Shown here piece by piece: positions 1-12,500 of a stretch of DNA of 64,000 nt. A program made the translations under genes and the position numbers. The DNA is from Forficula auricularia (taxonomy: Eukaryota; Arthropoda; Insecta; Dermaptera; Forficulidae), in assembly GCA_024734495.1 (NCBI GenBank), contig JALMQS010000187.1, positions 17,794,455-17,858,454 on the forward strand, in the 5' to 3' direction. The notes beneath the pieces are model-generated. The model ran no database searches and was not told where the DNA came from. It was given only the letters and a program-made list of their open reading frames with translations. Within the stretch, counting starts at the first letter, position 1, and every line of letters starts with the position of its first letter.

Positions 1-420
1 AGGGAGGGGGGGGGGTTAAAATTTAAAATTATAATATTTTCAAACTAAAAACACAAGAAAAATGAAATATACTATAAAATGAACCTATAATAACGAAAAT
101 ATTTTTTTTTCTGGCGCTAAAATTAGGAGGGGCGGGAGTCAAAAAATAAAAATCTAGGCCATTTGAGCAAACTCAACCATATTTTGTATACATAATCAGT
201 GGGCCCCCAGAACACCAAAAATGCAAAAACAAACCTCCCAAAATGGGGGGGGGGGGGTTGTAGGGTCAAAAAATCTAGGCTCTTGTACCAAACTCAACCA
301 GAAGTGTATGGTAAAGTTAAGTGGATGGCCACATCAGAATGTGTCAATTTATTTAGCGATGTAGAGGGAAGATGGTGCTGTGAAGTTATAGCATGTCACC
401 ATGCCTGAAATTTTTTGGTG
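1..420. repeat. poly-G-bearing dispersed repeat (related to 32041-32330)
   Basis: Two rough tandem units share a G run, CCAAAATGGGGGG, AAAAATGCAAAAAC and an AACTCAACC segment. The same words occur in opposite orientation at 32041-32330. No coding content. Confidence 0.55.
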
Positions 421-687
421 ACCCTAGCTTCTACACTTTGCTAGTTTAATAATAAAATTATAGCTCGATGATCTATTAATTTAAGTCTTTTATTTAGCTT
501 ATTATTTCAATTTAAAATATTGGTTTTATTTAAAGAAAACGTGTTTGATGGCCCCAATAGTTTGATTTTAACAAAAATAGTTAAGGGGCCAGTATTATAT
601 ATGAATTCGAAAAAAAAGAAAAAAAAAACAATTTTATTTGATAAAGAGAAATCATTCATGTTGTCCTCTGCTTGATGCAAATAAACA
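421..687. other. AT-rich sequence, nothing recognised
   Basis: No gene, clear repeat or site was seen. Confidence 0.4.
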
Positions 688-945
688 TATCGTCGCTGAT
701 CTTACAAAACCTCGTAAGCCCTAAATTCATTGTTTGCCATAAAACAAGAAAAACCATTTTAAACACAAATACACAAATACAAACAAATACAATATTTATT
801 ATTTGTCCGTAGCGCGAAATTAAATTGGAATAGAATAATAAGCTTTCAATAGAGAGATGCGCTGTGAAAAGTTGGTCGGTATAAACGTATAACACGTATT
901 TGACCAAAAATGGACTTACGAGGTTTTGTAAGATCAGTGACGATA
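688..945. mobile_element. MITE-like element with about 30-bp terminal inverted repeats
   Basis: The arm at 688-718 (GCTGATCTTACAAAACCTCG) is mirrored at 915-945. There is no ORF between. The superfamily is not determined. Confidence 0.6.
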
Positions 946-1172
946 TACTTACATATATACGAAATATAAATATGCATGTAACATTATATCTATTAAGATA
1001 TTTATACTTTTGTCCTCACTTATGGGACAATTACCCAATTGGTTAGAGAAAAACGATCGTTGTGTGGCTAAATAACAAAACGAATTTTATCTATACAATC
1101 GGGTAAAATATTTCTAATTAAAAAACTGATGCCGAAGGTCAAACCTTCGAAACTATAGTCTCAAATAAATAT

Positions 1173-2067
1173 ATAACAGGTCATTCAATAAGTCCGTAGG
1201 ATAAGTAAGAAAAAAACAAAATTTTGACAAAACTCGATTTTATTATTCAACATAGTTGCCTTCGAGGGCGATACAACGAGTATAGCGATTTTCCAACTTT
1301 TCGATACCACTTTTATAGTACGATTTCTCTTTCTCGTCAAAATAGGCCTCAGTTTCAGCGATTACTTCATCATTGGACTTCTTTTGGATTCTGGTGTGTA
1401 CTAGTGAAGCCATGTCTCATCCATTGTCACATATCGACGATAGAATTCCATTTTATTGCTGTTTAACAGCGCCAAACACTCCTCTGAAGCATCGATTCGT
1501 TGTTGTTTTTGATCGACTGTGAGCTCACGCGGCACCCACTTTGCACAGAGCTTTCGCATACCCAAATGTTTGTGTAAAATGGTAAAAACAATACCATCTG
1601 ATATCTTTACAATGTCAGCTAGCTCGTGCACTTTCAATTTGCGATCGTTCATAACAAATTTGTGGATTTTTTTATGTTTTCTGGAATAACAGCCTCTTTT
1701 GGGCGTTCACTGCGCTCTGCATCATTTGTGCTGGTACGACCACGTTTAAATTCAGCAATCCACTTCTCTACCATTTGTCTCGATGGAGCAGAGTTCGGAT
1801 AATGTTTATCAAGCCATTGTTTGGTTTCCACTGTATTTTTTTTCATCAAAAAGCAATGCTTTATTAAAACTCCAAATTCACTTTTTTTTCAATAACAAAA
1901 GTTGCTTCACACAAAATGCTATAACTCTATCAATTTCATCAATAGTCAGATTGCTGTCAAATTTATACGTATCGTTTGAAGGCTAGTACTAAGTAAAAAT
2001 CATATGGAAAAATTCTAGTAACGTCATCTATGTGTCATCCTACGGACTTATTGAATGACTGACCTAA

Positions 2068-2068
<1 letters not shown>
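1173..2068 (-). mobile_element. internally deleted mariner element
   Basis: Terminal repeats GGTCATTCAATAAGTCCGTA (1179-1198, mirrored near 2040-2062) enclose a minus-strand transposase. The N-terminal helix-turn-helix part (NTVETKQWLDKHYPNSAPSR; KWIAEFKRGRTS) and the stretch to VTMDETWLH are present, split by a frameshift near 1650. The C-terminal end (YKSGIEKLENRYTRCIALEG) follows directly, so most of the catalytic core is missing. Non-functional; typical mariner about 1.3 kb, this copy about 0.9 kb. Confidence 0.85.
1401..1852 (-). pseudogene. mariner transposase fragment
   Basis: Two overlapping frames on the minus strand hold the DNA-binding half of a mariner transposase. The first Asp of the catalytic triad (MDETW) is present; the others are lost in the internal deletion. 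A frameshift lies near 1650. Confidence 0.82.

Positions 2069-2122
<54 letters not shown>
2069..2122. repeat. (TCTA)n microsatellite
   Basis: About 13 uninterrupted TCTA units run into a short TA tract. Confidence 0.95.
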
Positions 2123-2431
2123 ATATATATATAAAATAGAAAAGTATGTGGATATATATGTATGTGGAAACGATCTGATTGGCCAGTGCATAGCCAATGC
2201 CAAAGCGTTAAATTATTAGAACGATTCTGATTGGTCAGATAGTGATCGTGCTTAGGCAATGTGTTAAATAAATCTTTCCTTATTCTTCCTTATTTTTGAA
2301 TCAATTTCATTCAGCACATTCTTTCGATACTTACAGTAAGATTTTAAATTTCAATTATTAAATTGGTATGAACGAGACGTCTCCCCGCCAGGGCTAGGTG
2401 ACGCCGGGCCGAAGGCCCGGTCGTCAGCTAG
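2118..2431 (+). mobile_element. non-autonomous Helitron-like element (3' end clear)
   Basis: The 3' end has the Helitron hallmark: a hairpin CCGGGCC-GAA-GGCCCGG (2404-2420), then 7 nt, then CTAG (2428-2431) followed by T. The 5' limit is uncertain; a TC at about 2118 next to the microsatellite is the best candidate. There is no Rep/helicase coding. Confidence 0.55.
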
Positions 2432-2504
2432 TATATATATATATATTCAACAACTCTGTTACTCTCGGCAAAAAGAAAAATCTTTTCAACAATTTTATTT
2501 ATTA

Positions 2505-3144
2505 CAGTAGAACCTCGAGTTTGAATATATTTATCATAGAAATGACAGATAAAATACATTATAAAGGGAGATTTATTTATAAAACAAAAAGTTCCTAATA
2601 AGCGATTGAAAGCTGTTGCGACAATGGCTGGAGAGAAAAAACATCGAAAAAAGTACTAAAGTTAACTCACTTTTTAGGTTAAATATAGGCGTTGTTGCCA
2701 GCTTATTTTTAGTGTAAATTTTTCCTTATACATTTTTCATTATTATCTCAGAAACTGTGTTGTAACTATGAATTAAAATTTTCTTAAAAATGTATTAGTT
2801 ATCGTTCAATGTTGGTTTAGTTTTTTATAAGAATGGTAAGAAGAGTTTATTAATTATAATTAAATATGTATGTAAACTTTCCGATGTCCCGTATAGTGCA
2901 ATGTATAAGAGTCTAAAAACTCTATCTTGGGAATTTAAAATCTCCGGAACTATATTGTTCATAAATTTCATTTTGCCACCAATCGATGATGAAGTATTTA
3001 AATAATAATCTATCTAAATTTCAAAAAAATCCTAATAAAACCCATATGGTGAAACAACTACCTTAAAATAAAAATGTCTACAAATCCGATCCGGATAATC
3101 CTCAGGTCCGGATAAATGAGGGCCGGATAAACGAGGTTTTACTG
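2505..3144. mobile_element. pogo/Tigger-like non-autonomous element
   Basis: The ends CAGTAGAACCTCG (2505) and CGAGGTTTTACTG (to 3144) are inverted repeats with TA on both sides. The GGATAA subrepeats near 3090-3130 resemble Tigger termini. No transposase ORF. It lies just upstream of corepressor exon 1. Confidence 0.65.
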
Positions 3145-3304
3145 TATTTGTTACTGTATTTGTTTTACTGTATTTATTTTATTTAACAGTAAGGTTGACA
3201 ATAAACCGTTTCGAGTTTAATCACTTCTTATCATTAGTTTTATACTTAGTATTGAGTTTGGGTCCATAATAACCATAGCTTATAAAATAAATGTGCTTTT
3301 GCAG

Positions 3305-3597
3305 GGTGCCTGAAAGTTCCCCGTACAAACAGGCGCCGCCGCCCACGCCTGCTGCTCCGTCGCCAGCTGCAGGTCAGGTGGCGGCGCCAGGATCCTCGCA
3401 AGGTACGGTCACTACTCCGAGCTCGGCACCTGCATCCGTCTCCGTGGCCGCTGGCGGTTCTCGGGGACCGATGTCTCCGTCCGGGGGTTCCGCATACAGC
3501 TCCGCAGTTGCAGTTTCAGCCTCCCCATCCGTCAACGCCCCCGGGAGTGTGCGCTACCACTTGCCAAATTCGCCCTATCGGACTCCTCAACAGTCGG
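3305..3597 (+). CDS. Smr: corepressor exon 1 of window (Pro/Ala/Ser-rich)
   Basis: The acceptor is TTTTGCAG ending at 3304 and the donor is G|GTACAG at 3598. The exon is strikingly GC-rich against its AT-rich surroundings. It encodes 97 full codons of Pro/Ala/Ser/Gly-rich sequence ending in PYRTPQQSG, and enters and leaves in phase 1. It begins with an acceptor, so earlier exons lie outside the window. The ATG at 3291 is intronic and is not a start. Confidence 0.82.
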
Positions 3598-6500
3598 GTA
3601 CAGCTTACTGCTTCAATCAATATTCATTTCACTTAAAGAAATACCACTTTCAGATCTCAATATGTAATTTGATTATAAAATAATATAATACCAGGTGAGT
3701 TTTTTTATCTTGAGACACTCAAAAACAGTGCATTATATGAAAAAAGTTTCAAATAAAAGTTTATTTATATCAAGGGGAAACCAAACTACGCTATTGTTTG
3801 TCGACCTAGAACAGAGGTCGGGGAACTTTTTTAGCCATTACCCCAAAATATTTTTGCGTAGGTCGCTGTTACCCCTAGCAATATAAATGTATATTAAAAG
3901 AGAAAGAATTCAATCTTTAGAACAAATTCTAAGATTTTAGTAGAAATATCATTAAATTGCGATTTCAGAGGGGATTCATCACCTCAGGAGTCGAACCTGA
4001 GAACTAACATGCTTTCTGGGCAGTCAGCTCACTGTAAAAGCATATAGTAAATTTACAATTTTTTTAACAGTGTAACTTCAATGTCCTTCAGTCTATCAGA
4101 GCATTGTACTCGTAAACTAAATAAGATTCAAACTTTAAATTAAAAAATTACTATCGGCGAGCGTTTTTTGTCTCGAGGGTGTGAGCTGATTAACTGCCTG
4201 CCCGGAAAGCATGTTAGTTCTCCTCCTGAGGGGATGAATCCCCTCTGATATCGCAATTTAATAATATTTCTACTAAAATCTTAGAATTTGTCCTAAAGAT
4301 TAAATTCTTTCTCTTTTAAAAAACATTGGTTAATTTCAACCCGAGCTGATTTTTTGAAAAACATTCCAAACTATTTTCAAAAAAAAGATGCTCAAATCTT
4401 TAGTTTTATGAATGTATATTATTTATTGAAATAATTAGAATTTACATGAAAACTATCTGTAAGTAAATAAAAATTGTAACATTAACATAATTCAAACTAA
4501 AATATCTACTATAATATAGTAGTTTATAAAATAGAAAATTTAAAAAATGTCCTTATTATCCCCGATAGTTTCATTGTTACCCCATTTGGGGTAATTTACC
4601 CCGGTTCCCCGACCGCTGACCTAGAACAAGCTTTCAAGGGCATTTCAAGGTCAAGTTGTGTTTTTTAAATGGCACCCTATATTTTTCATTACATTTCCTA
4701 AATCTAGAAAAAAAACTGAACAACTTTCATAAGAACTATTTTTTTATACATAAAATAAAAAAATATTAAATCAATTAGATCTCAAAAAAATCAAATATTA
4801 AATAAATAATTATTAAGTTGAAAAGTCACAACAAAGAAAATAAGTGTTTATAATGATCTTAAAACTTCATTATACACAGATTTAAGAGACTATTGTCTAC
4901 TTAATAGATCTCTATTTAAATTTCTTGAGCTTAAAAAAATTTATTTCTCGTGTCAATTCAGTAGATAGTTATATTGTATTACCATAATAAAAATAGAGCA
5001 TTTTTTTGTTATAGAAAGATGTTTCATTCAGAAGACTTGCGATACTCTGGAATGTCAAAGAACATTGTCGGAAAATTATTTATTTGATTTTAGGTTAAAA
5101 ATAAAATGAGAGAGTCTTCTGTTTTTTAAATAAAATAATTTTTAATTATTTCTAGAGACTATAGTTTCGAAGGCATTGCCTTCATCATCAGTCTATCACA
5201 AATATTTCAAATTAGTTACAAATTAAGATTTATACATTGAAAATTTTGAAAAATATATAATGTCTTTTTCTTCATGTTTACTCTTGGGAGATTAGAATAT
5301 AACTATATAATGAAAAATATAGGTTTCTATTTAAACTATTTAACAGAACTTGGCCTTGAAATGCCCTTGAAAGCTTGTCTAGGTCGACAAACAATAGCGT
5401 GGTTTGGTTCCCCCTTGATATAAATAAATTTTTTTCCATATAATGCACTGTTTTTGAGTTATAAGACTGTCTCAAGATAAAAAAAAACTCACCCGGTATC
5501 AGTGACCTGCGGTCCATGGATCCAGCGCATCTACCAAATTTCAAAATCTCAAGAGTATTTTCATACCGTGTTATATTTGAAAATTTCTAAAATCTTTCAA
5601 TAAATACTATACAACTAATTTAAAATTTACGCAACTTTTTAACGTTAGAAAATTTAAAGAATATGAAAAAAAATATTCCATTTTCATTTAATCTCTTCAG
5701 CTTGTGGTAAATTCTTTGATTTTATGAGGTTGAAAAGTGAACTAACTAGCTTACTTTACCTCGACTCTTATCGTCCGTTTAAAATCTATAAAGTGAATAA
5801 AAAAAAAAAAATTGTGATAGATGAACTAAAAAGATGTTTTGGCAAAAATATTTACTTTAATACAGTTAAGGATGAAAAGATTGAAAATCTCCAGAAGAAG
5901 CTGAAGTGAATGAAGATAGACTGTCTTTAAAATCAATTTAAAAATCTAATTTTCAAAAATGACGAAAAGTTATTATGCTGTTATCGATAATTTTGTAAAA
6001 ATGAGTGAAGAATAGAATAAAATTAAAAAAAAAAATCAAGGATTCTTTTTTGGGCACCTTGTAAAGTCCCCTTCTGCCACTGAAATATATATATAGAAAA
6101 AGAGAGAGAGAGAGAGAGATGCTTTTCCTGATTTAATCCAGTGTATTAAATAGATAATTTTTAGTATTATCCGGTAGACTGCCAGTGGGCTGAAGTAGTA
6201 TTCACCCGGATTTTGGGGTGGGCTTTTCGGGATTAGAAATTTCTTAAACCTAAAGAGCAATAATTTTCAAGCATTATTTTTTTCTTTGTTGTCTGTCTGG
6301 ATTAAGATGCTCAGGATAACTCAAGAAAGAGAAATTGTATAAATCGGCATATTTTTTATACGCGGAAGTTGTTACATCTTATCTTATCTACATGGTGTTT
6401 CGACATTGGCGCATACAGACATTAATGTGATGATACGTCAAGAACTGAATAAAAGGTTACTTTGCAATTAAAAAAATGAACTTTTACCCATTTAGGCTAC

Positions 6501-9500
6501 CCACACACAGTCCGATTTTCAGTCGACCCAACAATTTAGTTGGGTTGGTTTGAAATCGTGATGAATTATCAATTTATATCCAACTCTAATTAACTAACTA
6601 AGCTCGATTTTTTATCATAAGTGCTCATCCATCGATTTTGATTAAATAATCGAGTTGATCTGCAGTTGTGTTGTGTATGCACCTACATTAAACTTAATAT
6701 ATTTATGCCCATCAACTAAATTATCGCTCGACTGAAAATTGACTGTGTGTGCCTAGCCTTACAGTGGGTGACAAAAAAGTTATCTTAACATCGCCTTATG
6801 GCGCCCTCGGACGCCGCGTAGTCGAACAGCCCTTATGGGCGGAGCGGCCCTGCACGGATCCATTGTCATAGAACATAGAGCATAGACTAAGAAAAAAAAG
6901 AATCATAGTCCATCTATTGGATTTCATTAGAACATATAATCTTGTAAGCTCCTCGCAATTTGGACTATACAACGTTTGACGTACAAAACTCGAGGGGCAC
7001 GAGCCAAGCTTGCATTTTACACTTTTTTAAATATTAAACGATAAACCAACCAAGGGAACTCAGAACCGATTTATTAGGGCATTGAACCAAAGTAGCTTGA
7101 AACTTGCATCGTCTAATTGTTTATAGAATTCAAAATAATAATAACTAATTGGATGGTGGCCAACGACCAACGCATGTTAAGAGAACCGGTTCTATTTGAT
7201 CATCTAAGTTAAGCAATATAACTCGAAAGCTTTCTTAAAAGGGTGATCATAGAGAAAGATTGGGAGTTATAGCTAACTCATTTCCGCTTAAATGCCTGTA
7301 TTTCTCTATATTTTTTGGCGGTTAAAAAGTCATTGTAGGTAACAGTAAATACATATTTTGAACAAAACAAATACTACTAGCACAGTATATAGGGGGGTTT
7401 CAGCTTACATTAATTGCGGGAAAATATTTTTTTTTCTAGGATCGTTTGGAATGATGTGGGTATGCCAAATCTAAGCTTACGACTTCGAAAGTGTGGAGGA
7501 CAACTTATGGTGGCCGAAAAACCTCGAAATTTTCGGACTTTTTCCAGTTTTTCGCTTATAACTCGAAAACAGTTCATATTTTGTAAATAACCATTCTATA
7601 GTAAATTAAAGAGGACAACATTTCACATCGATTAAAAAAATAGAAAACTGATCCAGTAGTTCAATTTTTTATAAGAATTCAAAAAACATCCCCCGGGATC
7701 ACTTGAATATCCTTAAAGGTCGCACTTTTTTCGATTTTCCCCATTTTGACCATGAAGGAGAATGTTTTTGACAAAGACGCCTCTAGACATTTTTAAACTA
7801 GATTAAATTTGCTACAATTAAAACATAGTTTCATCTTATTGGATAATGGTTGCCCGTGTTGCAATGAGGTTGATGTTTTAAAAAAAATGCAATTTTTTAC
7901 AAAAAATCGCAGATTTTCTTTCATAAAATGAAAACCACTCATTCTAGAAACTTGATTTCTATCTCATTCTCTAGGAAATTCTATTTACTTGAACTTGGAC
8001 CACTTTTCTGATAAAACTCTTAGATTTATAGATAACCTGAATTTTCCGGACAGGATACGATCCGAATCCTCAAAAGGGTCAGAGTGGTCTTTGTCGAAAA
8101 CGTGCTCCTTCATCGTCAAAATGGGAAAAAATCAAAAAAAGTGCGAGTTTTTGTGATAGGTATTCTAAAGTGATCCAGGGGGTTGTTTTTTGGATCCCCA
8201 TAAAAAATTGAACTACTGGACCAATTTTCTATTTTTTTTTAATCGACGCGAAATTTTGTCCTCTTTAATATACTATAGGACGATTATTTACAAAATATGG
8301 TCCGATTTCGAGTGAAAATTTTTAATCGACTTTAATGAGTTTAATAAACATCAGAATAATACAGTCTATGTTACTATATAGTTACGTTATTCTATAAAAT
8401 GTATACAATCTTACGGCGAACTTTCTTCTGTGCAAAAGAACGAATGACGTCTTCATAGTCAATTGACTGCATTATTTCTGACTCTATGTACATTAAGGAG
8501 AGTGAATTGAGCCTGTTCTCTCCTATAAGTAATTCTTTACTCTCTTTAGCGCTGAAAACGAGCGTTCTGGTGAGCCGTTTGACGCTAGTGTACACAACAG
8601 AATTCGGAACGCAATTCCTACGTGTGGATAAATGTGCTTATGTAAATGGAGCAGCAATCCAACGTAAAAACTCTTAGTAATTTTAATGAGAATGTTAAGC
8701 GATATTTGTTTAGCCAGAGATTGTGATTGCATAATTGTATGATATTTGTAATGCCTGTTGTAGATCCCTTGTGATCTTTTTAGGTTGAAAATTTTTTTTG
8801 TCCATTTAGAAATAAAAACGATTTTTTTTTATTTATTTTTCATTTCTTATGATTTTTAATACATCTAATTTAAAAATGCTCTTGAATAACTTTTAAAAAA
8901 TCACGGCCTTAAGCTGAAAATATAGTGGGGTGGGGAAATTTTTTTTTTGAATTCTACGCCCAGCTCAGTCTACAGTGCCGTTTTAGCAAGCTGGACATCG
9001 AATTCAAGCTAGTTAGTTTTCGCCACTTAGTTCACTTATTCTCTCTCTCTGCTCTCTATGTTTTTAGCGTTAGAGTACACATTCAGACAGAAAGAAGCTG
9101 GCTAAAAATAATTGGATGTTATAATGAACCTAGTAGTAAATAAAAATATTATATTAAAGTTCAAATCAAATAAATAAAAATATGATTAATTTTAAAATAG
9201 ACTTTCACCCCTAATTTATTTATAAATAAATTTATTCCTTGAGGCGGACTATTATTACCTAATAACGATTTATAAACATTCAATAAAATCTTCTTCCTTA
9301 GAATTTTTCTCTACATAAGGGAGATGAGAGTGAGTCTATTAATGTGCACACAATTTTATCAAAATTAAATTAGAGGAAAATGTGAAAGACTCGATGGTTC
9401 GTAAATGTTGGTGTTGCGAATTTTTGTCAGCGAAAGTTTTCAAAGCTGAAACTTTGTACACGAGCGCAGTTTATTGATTCAAACATATGTGTCAAATTGC

Positions 9501-12500
9501 CAAATTTCACCTCATTAGCTAAAACAATCAAACGTCTCTATTTAACAGAAAACCTAAAATCTTATAAATTCTCTTAGAAAATCATAAGATGGTCTCATCT
9601 ATTAAATCCGATGGAATGAAATATTTTTAATTATATGTCAGAGGGGTTGTTTTCACCCCTTCTGACATATAATTAAAAATATTCCATTCCATCGGCTCTA
9701 ATAGATGACACCATCTTATGATTTTCTAAGAAAATTTGAATCTATTACCATCGGCAAATTGAAATCTTTCATCTTATAAATTCTTTTATTTGAAGAATAT
9801 CTTTTCTACTACCTTCCATTCTTGAATGATCGTGTATGCATCACATTCTAGACAGACAAAATCATGCTTGAAAATGTTTTTTCTTCCTGTTTCAGAAATT
9901 TCTAATCATGAATAACGATTAAGCAAGAAAAAAAAAATCAATTTTTTTAGCAAATTCATTTGGCGAAAATCACGATATTCAATATTTATAAGTCACTATA
10001 CGTAATTTCACCCCCCCCCCCCCCATAAAAAATTCCTGGATCCGCCCTTGTTGGGTCATCCACCAACAGTGAATAACAAACATTCTATAATGTGAAGAAA
10101 TGTTGTTCTCCGATATTTAGAGCTCTGATGATTTTCGCTAAAACTTCTCTCACCGAGCGTTATTTAATAATTTATTTAATATGAATTCAAACCAACTTTT
10201 ATTCATTTTTTAATTTTAATTGTTTTAATAATTGAATTATTTTTAAATTTCAGTTGGAAATGCAAGTTATTACCGGCCAGCTGATCGAGGTCCCTCACAA
10301 CCGGATGGTCCATCAGCTCTACCTGCATCTCAAGCTCCTCCGCCAGTGCGACGAATATCATTACTTGGGCAAAACAACGACTATCTTCGGCAGTATGAAA
10401 AAATACAAATTTTAAATTTAAACCTAATATATTTCAAGATATTTATACTATCTGACTTTTTTGGCATAAAAACCCTTTTAAAAAAATTTCAAAACCCTAT
10501 ACTAAGGTGCAATAAAAAGGATTAAATATATTTTTTTAAAGTCAGCACTAGAATTGATATGAATTGAACTTTATTGAATAAGATTCACTCAATATAAAAT
10601 TGAGCAATGAATTAAAAAAAAAATAATCATTTTTATCGCACAATGGAAGTCGGTATTTCACTTTATTTATTTTTCTACATTTAAAGACATTTTGCAGATA
10701 ACAAAATGAAATGTTTTTAATTTTCATACAATATCATTGCGATATTTATGATTTTGTTAAAAATGAAATTTTTAAGTATTTTTTTTTTATATGATAATGC
10801 TAGAGGAATCGCTTTCCGGATTAACTGAATCAATTCTCATAATTCAAAATAGCTAATTTTCGTGACAATTTCTCGATTCTATCTTGAAGTTGTCGTAATG
10901 AAATTTAGACATGACCAGCTTGGTAACAACCCCTATCATATACAAAAAAGAAAAAACAATTCTAACATATGCTTCCTATCAAAAAATATACACCCAAATA
11001 CATAATATTCATATATTTTTGTCGAATTTTTCAAACCTCCCCTTTTAAAGTCAGTTAAAAATTAAATTTTTTGTAAAATTTATAAGAAAAAAATCGAGGG
11101 GTGAATCGCGACCTAAAATAGTGTACACCTACTTCCATTTCCACTTTCATTTCCAAGTGGAAGACAGTAGATGACAATAGATTATCTAATGAATTCCAAA
11201 GTAATTCCAAAGACGGTGTACACCTAATTCCAATCGCGGTTCACCCCTCGAAAAAAATGTTCACGTACTCTTAGTTTTCATATATGTATAATTATAATTA
11301 AATGCTAAATAAAAATACTAATTTATTTGGAAAAGTTTTTATTTTAAGATATAATCAAATTGATCTTTAAATTCAAATACATATATCTCACCTCATCTAA
11401 ATCTTAAATGAATTCCCGTAGTCAAATGATGAATTTTGTTGTTTTTCTGAAAGTAATTCTCTGCTGTAATACTGAAGGAAACGTACCCATACTACGTGAC
11501 TCATTTTTTTTATAATTTTTACCGCCCCCCGCCCCTGTCACCAAGCGCGGTATTTTGAAGACCCCCCCCCCTGAACGGGTCACGAAGTATGGGTACGTTC
11601 CCTAATATGCTCCTTTCTATCACGCATTGGTCAATCGAATCTTGCCGTGCGACAATTTTTTTTTTAATGGAATTGAATGCATGAATCAGAAACATGCAGC
11701 TCCTAAGTCCTTTGCATTACCGAAGAGTAGGGAAAATGATCAATCGAAAGGGTCGAAAATCATTTAAACTACAAAATTCTTAAATGCTATTTTTTATATT
11801 AGAATGATTACGTGTACCTTCACCTAAAATAAATCGATAAAATAAGATCGTTTTCTTTCTCATTTATAAATTTTTTTGTCTGTTTTATGGTGTGGTTGGG
11901 CGCAAGCCTCTCGGTATAAGGATCATGTCATTTCACCAAGCCTACCTATTGAATCTACCTTATTGAATTACCTTTTAATATATTTAAATGTGCGATTATT
12001 TAATATAATAAATAAATAAATAAAATAATTTAAATATACGATTAAATGTATTACGGTATATATATATATTCATCCCTGAGCTTGGCAACTAGCGGCCCAA
12101 GACTCAAGAGGGCAGATGAAAGCTAATTTCATATTATTAGAATTAGCTAAATAATTTTATTTTAAATTAAGATTTTAATTGAAATTATTTATTATTTTAT
12201 TATGTTATTATAAAAGCAAGATTATTAACTTACAATTAATTGAAATTGATAGGTAAATTGAGGCGTAGGTGTATGTGCACCTGGGTTTTGAAGGTTCCAG
12301 TGTTGGGAAAGACGGAGGCTATGATATATGTATTTGAAGGCACCAAACATTTTTTTTCGATCCAATATATTTATCATATTTAAAATTAGCCTGTCTCAAA
12401 GCAAATTAACTTATAAATATATACAGGAATTATTTAACGGATTATAGTGGTGTTTCACAAAGTGGAAATAAAATTAAAAAAATTAAAAAAATCTTTTAAA

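Larger units (their letters stand above)
3812..4618. mobile_element. non-autonomous hAT element with perfect 8-bp target duplication
   Basis: The ends are CAGAGGTCGGGGAAC and GTTCCCCGACCGCTG. The 8-bp duplication ACCTAGAA lies at 3804-3811 and 4619-4626. The interior has a large inverted repeat (about 3895-4035 against 4165-4320) with tRNA-like sequence in both arms, and no ORF. The uninterrupted target is present at 5371-5388 on the other strand. Confidence 0.9.
3691..4700 (+). repeat. unit of a dispersed repeat carrying a hAT insertion
   Basis: Without the hAT element (3812-4618) the flanks 3691-3811 and 4627-4700 form one repeat unit. It is matched in reverse at about 5306-5497. Confidence 0.75.

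Noticed and set aside
3291..3300. ATG at 3291 as corepressor start
   Set aside because: It lies in the intron just before a good TTTTGCAG acceptor; the exon continues a longer protein from the left.
8925..9143. 72-codon frame
   Set aside because: AT-rich and low-information, without domain, homologue or splice context.
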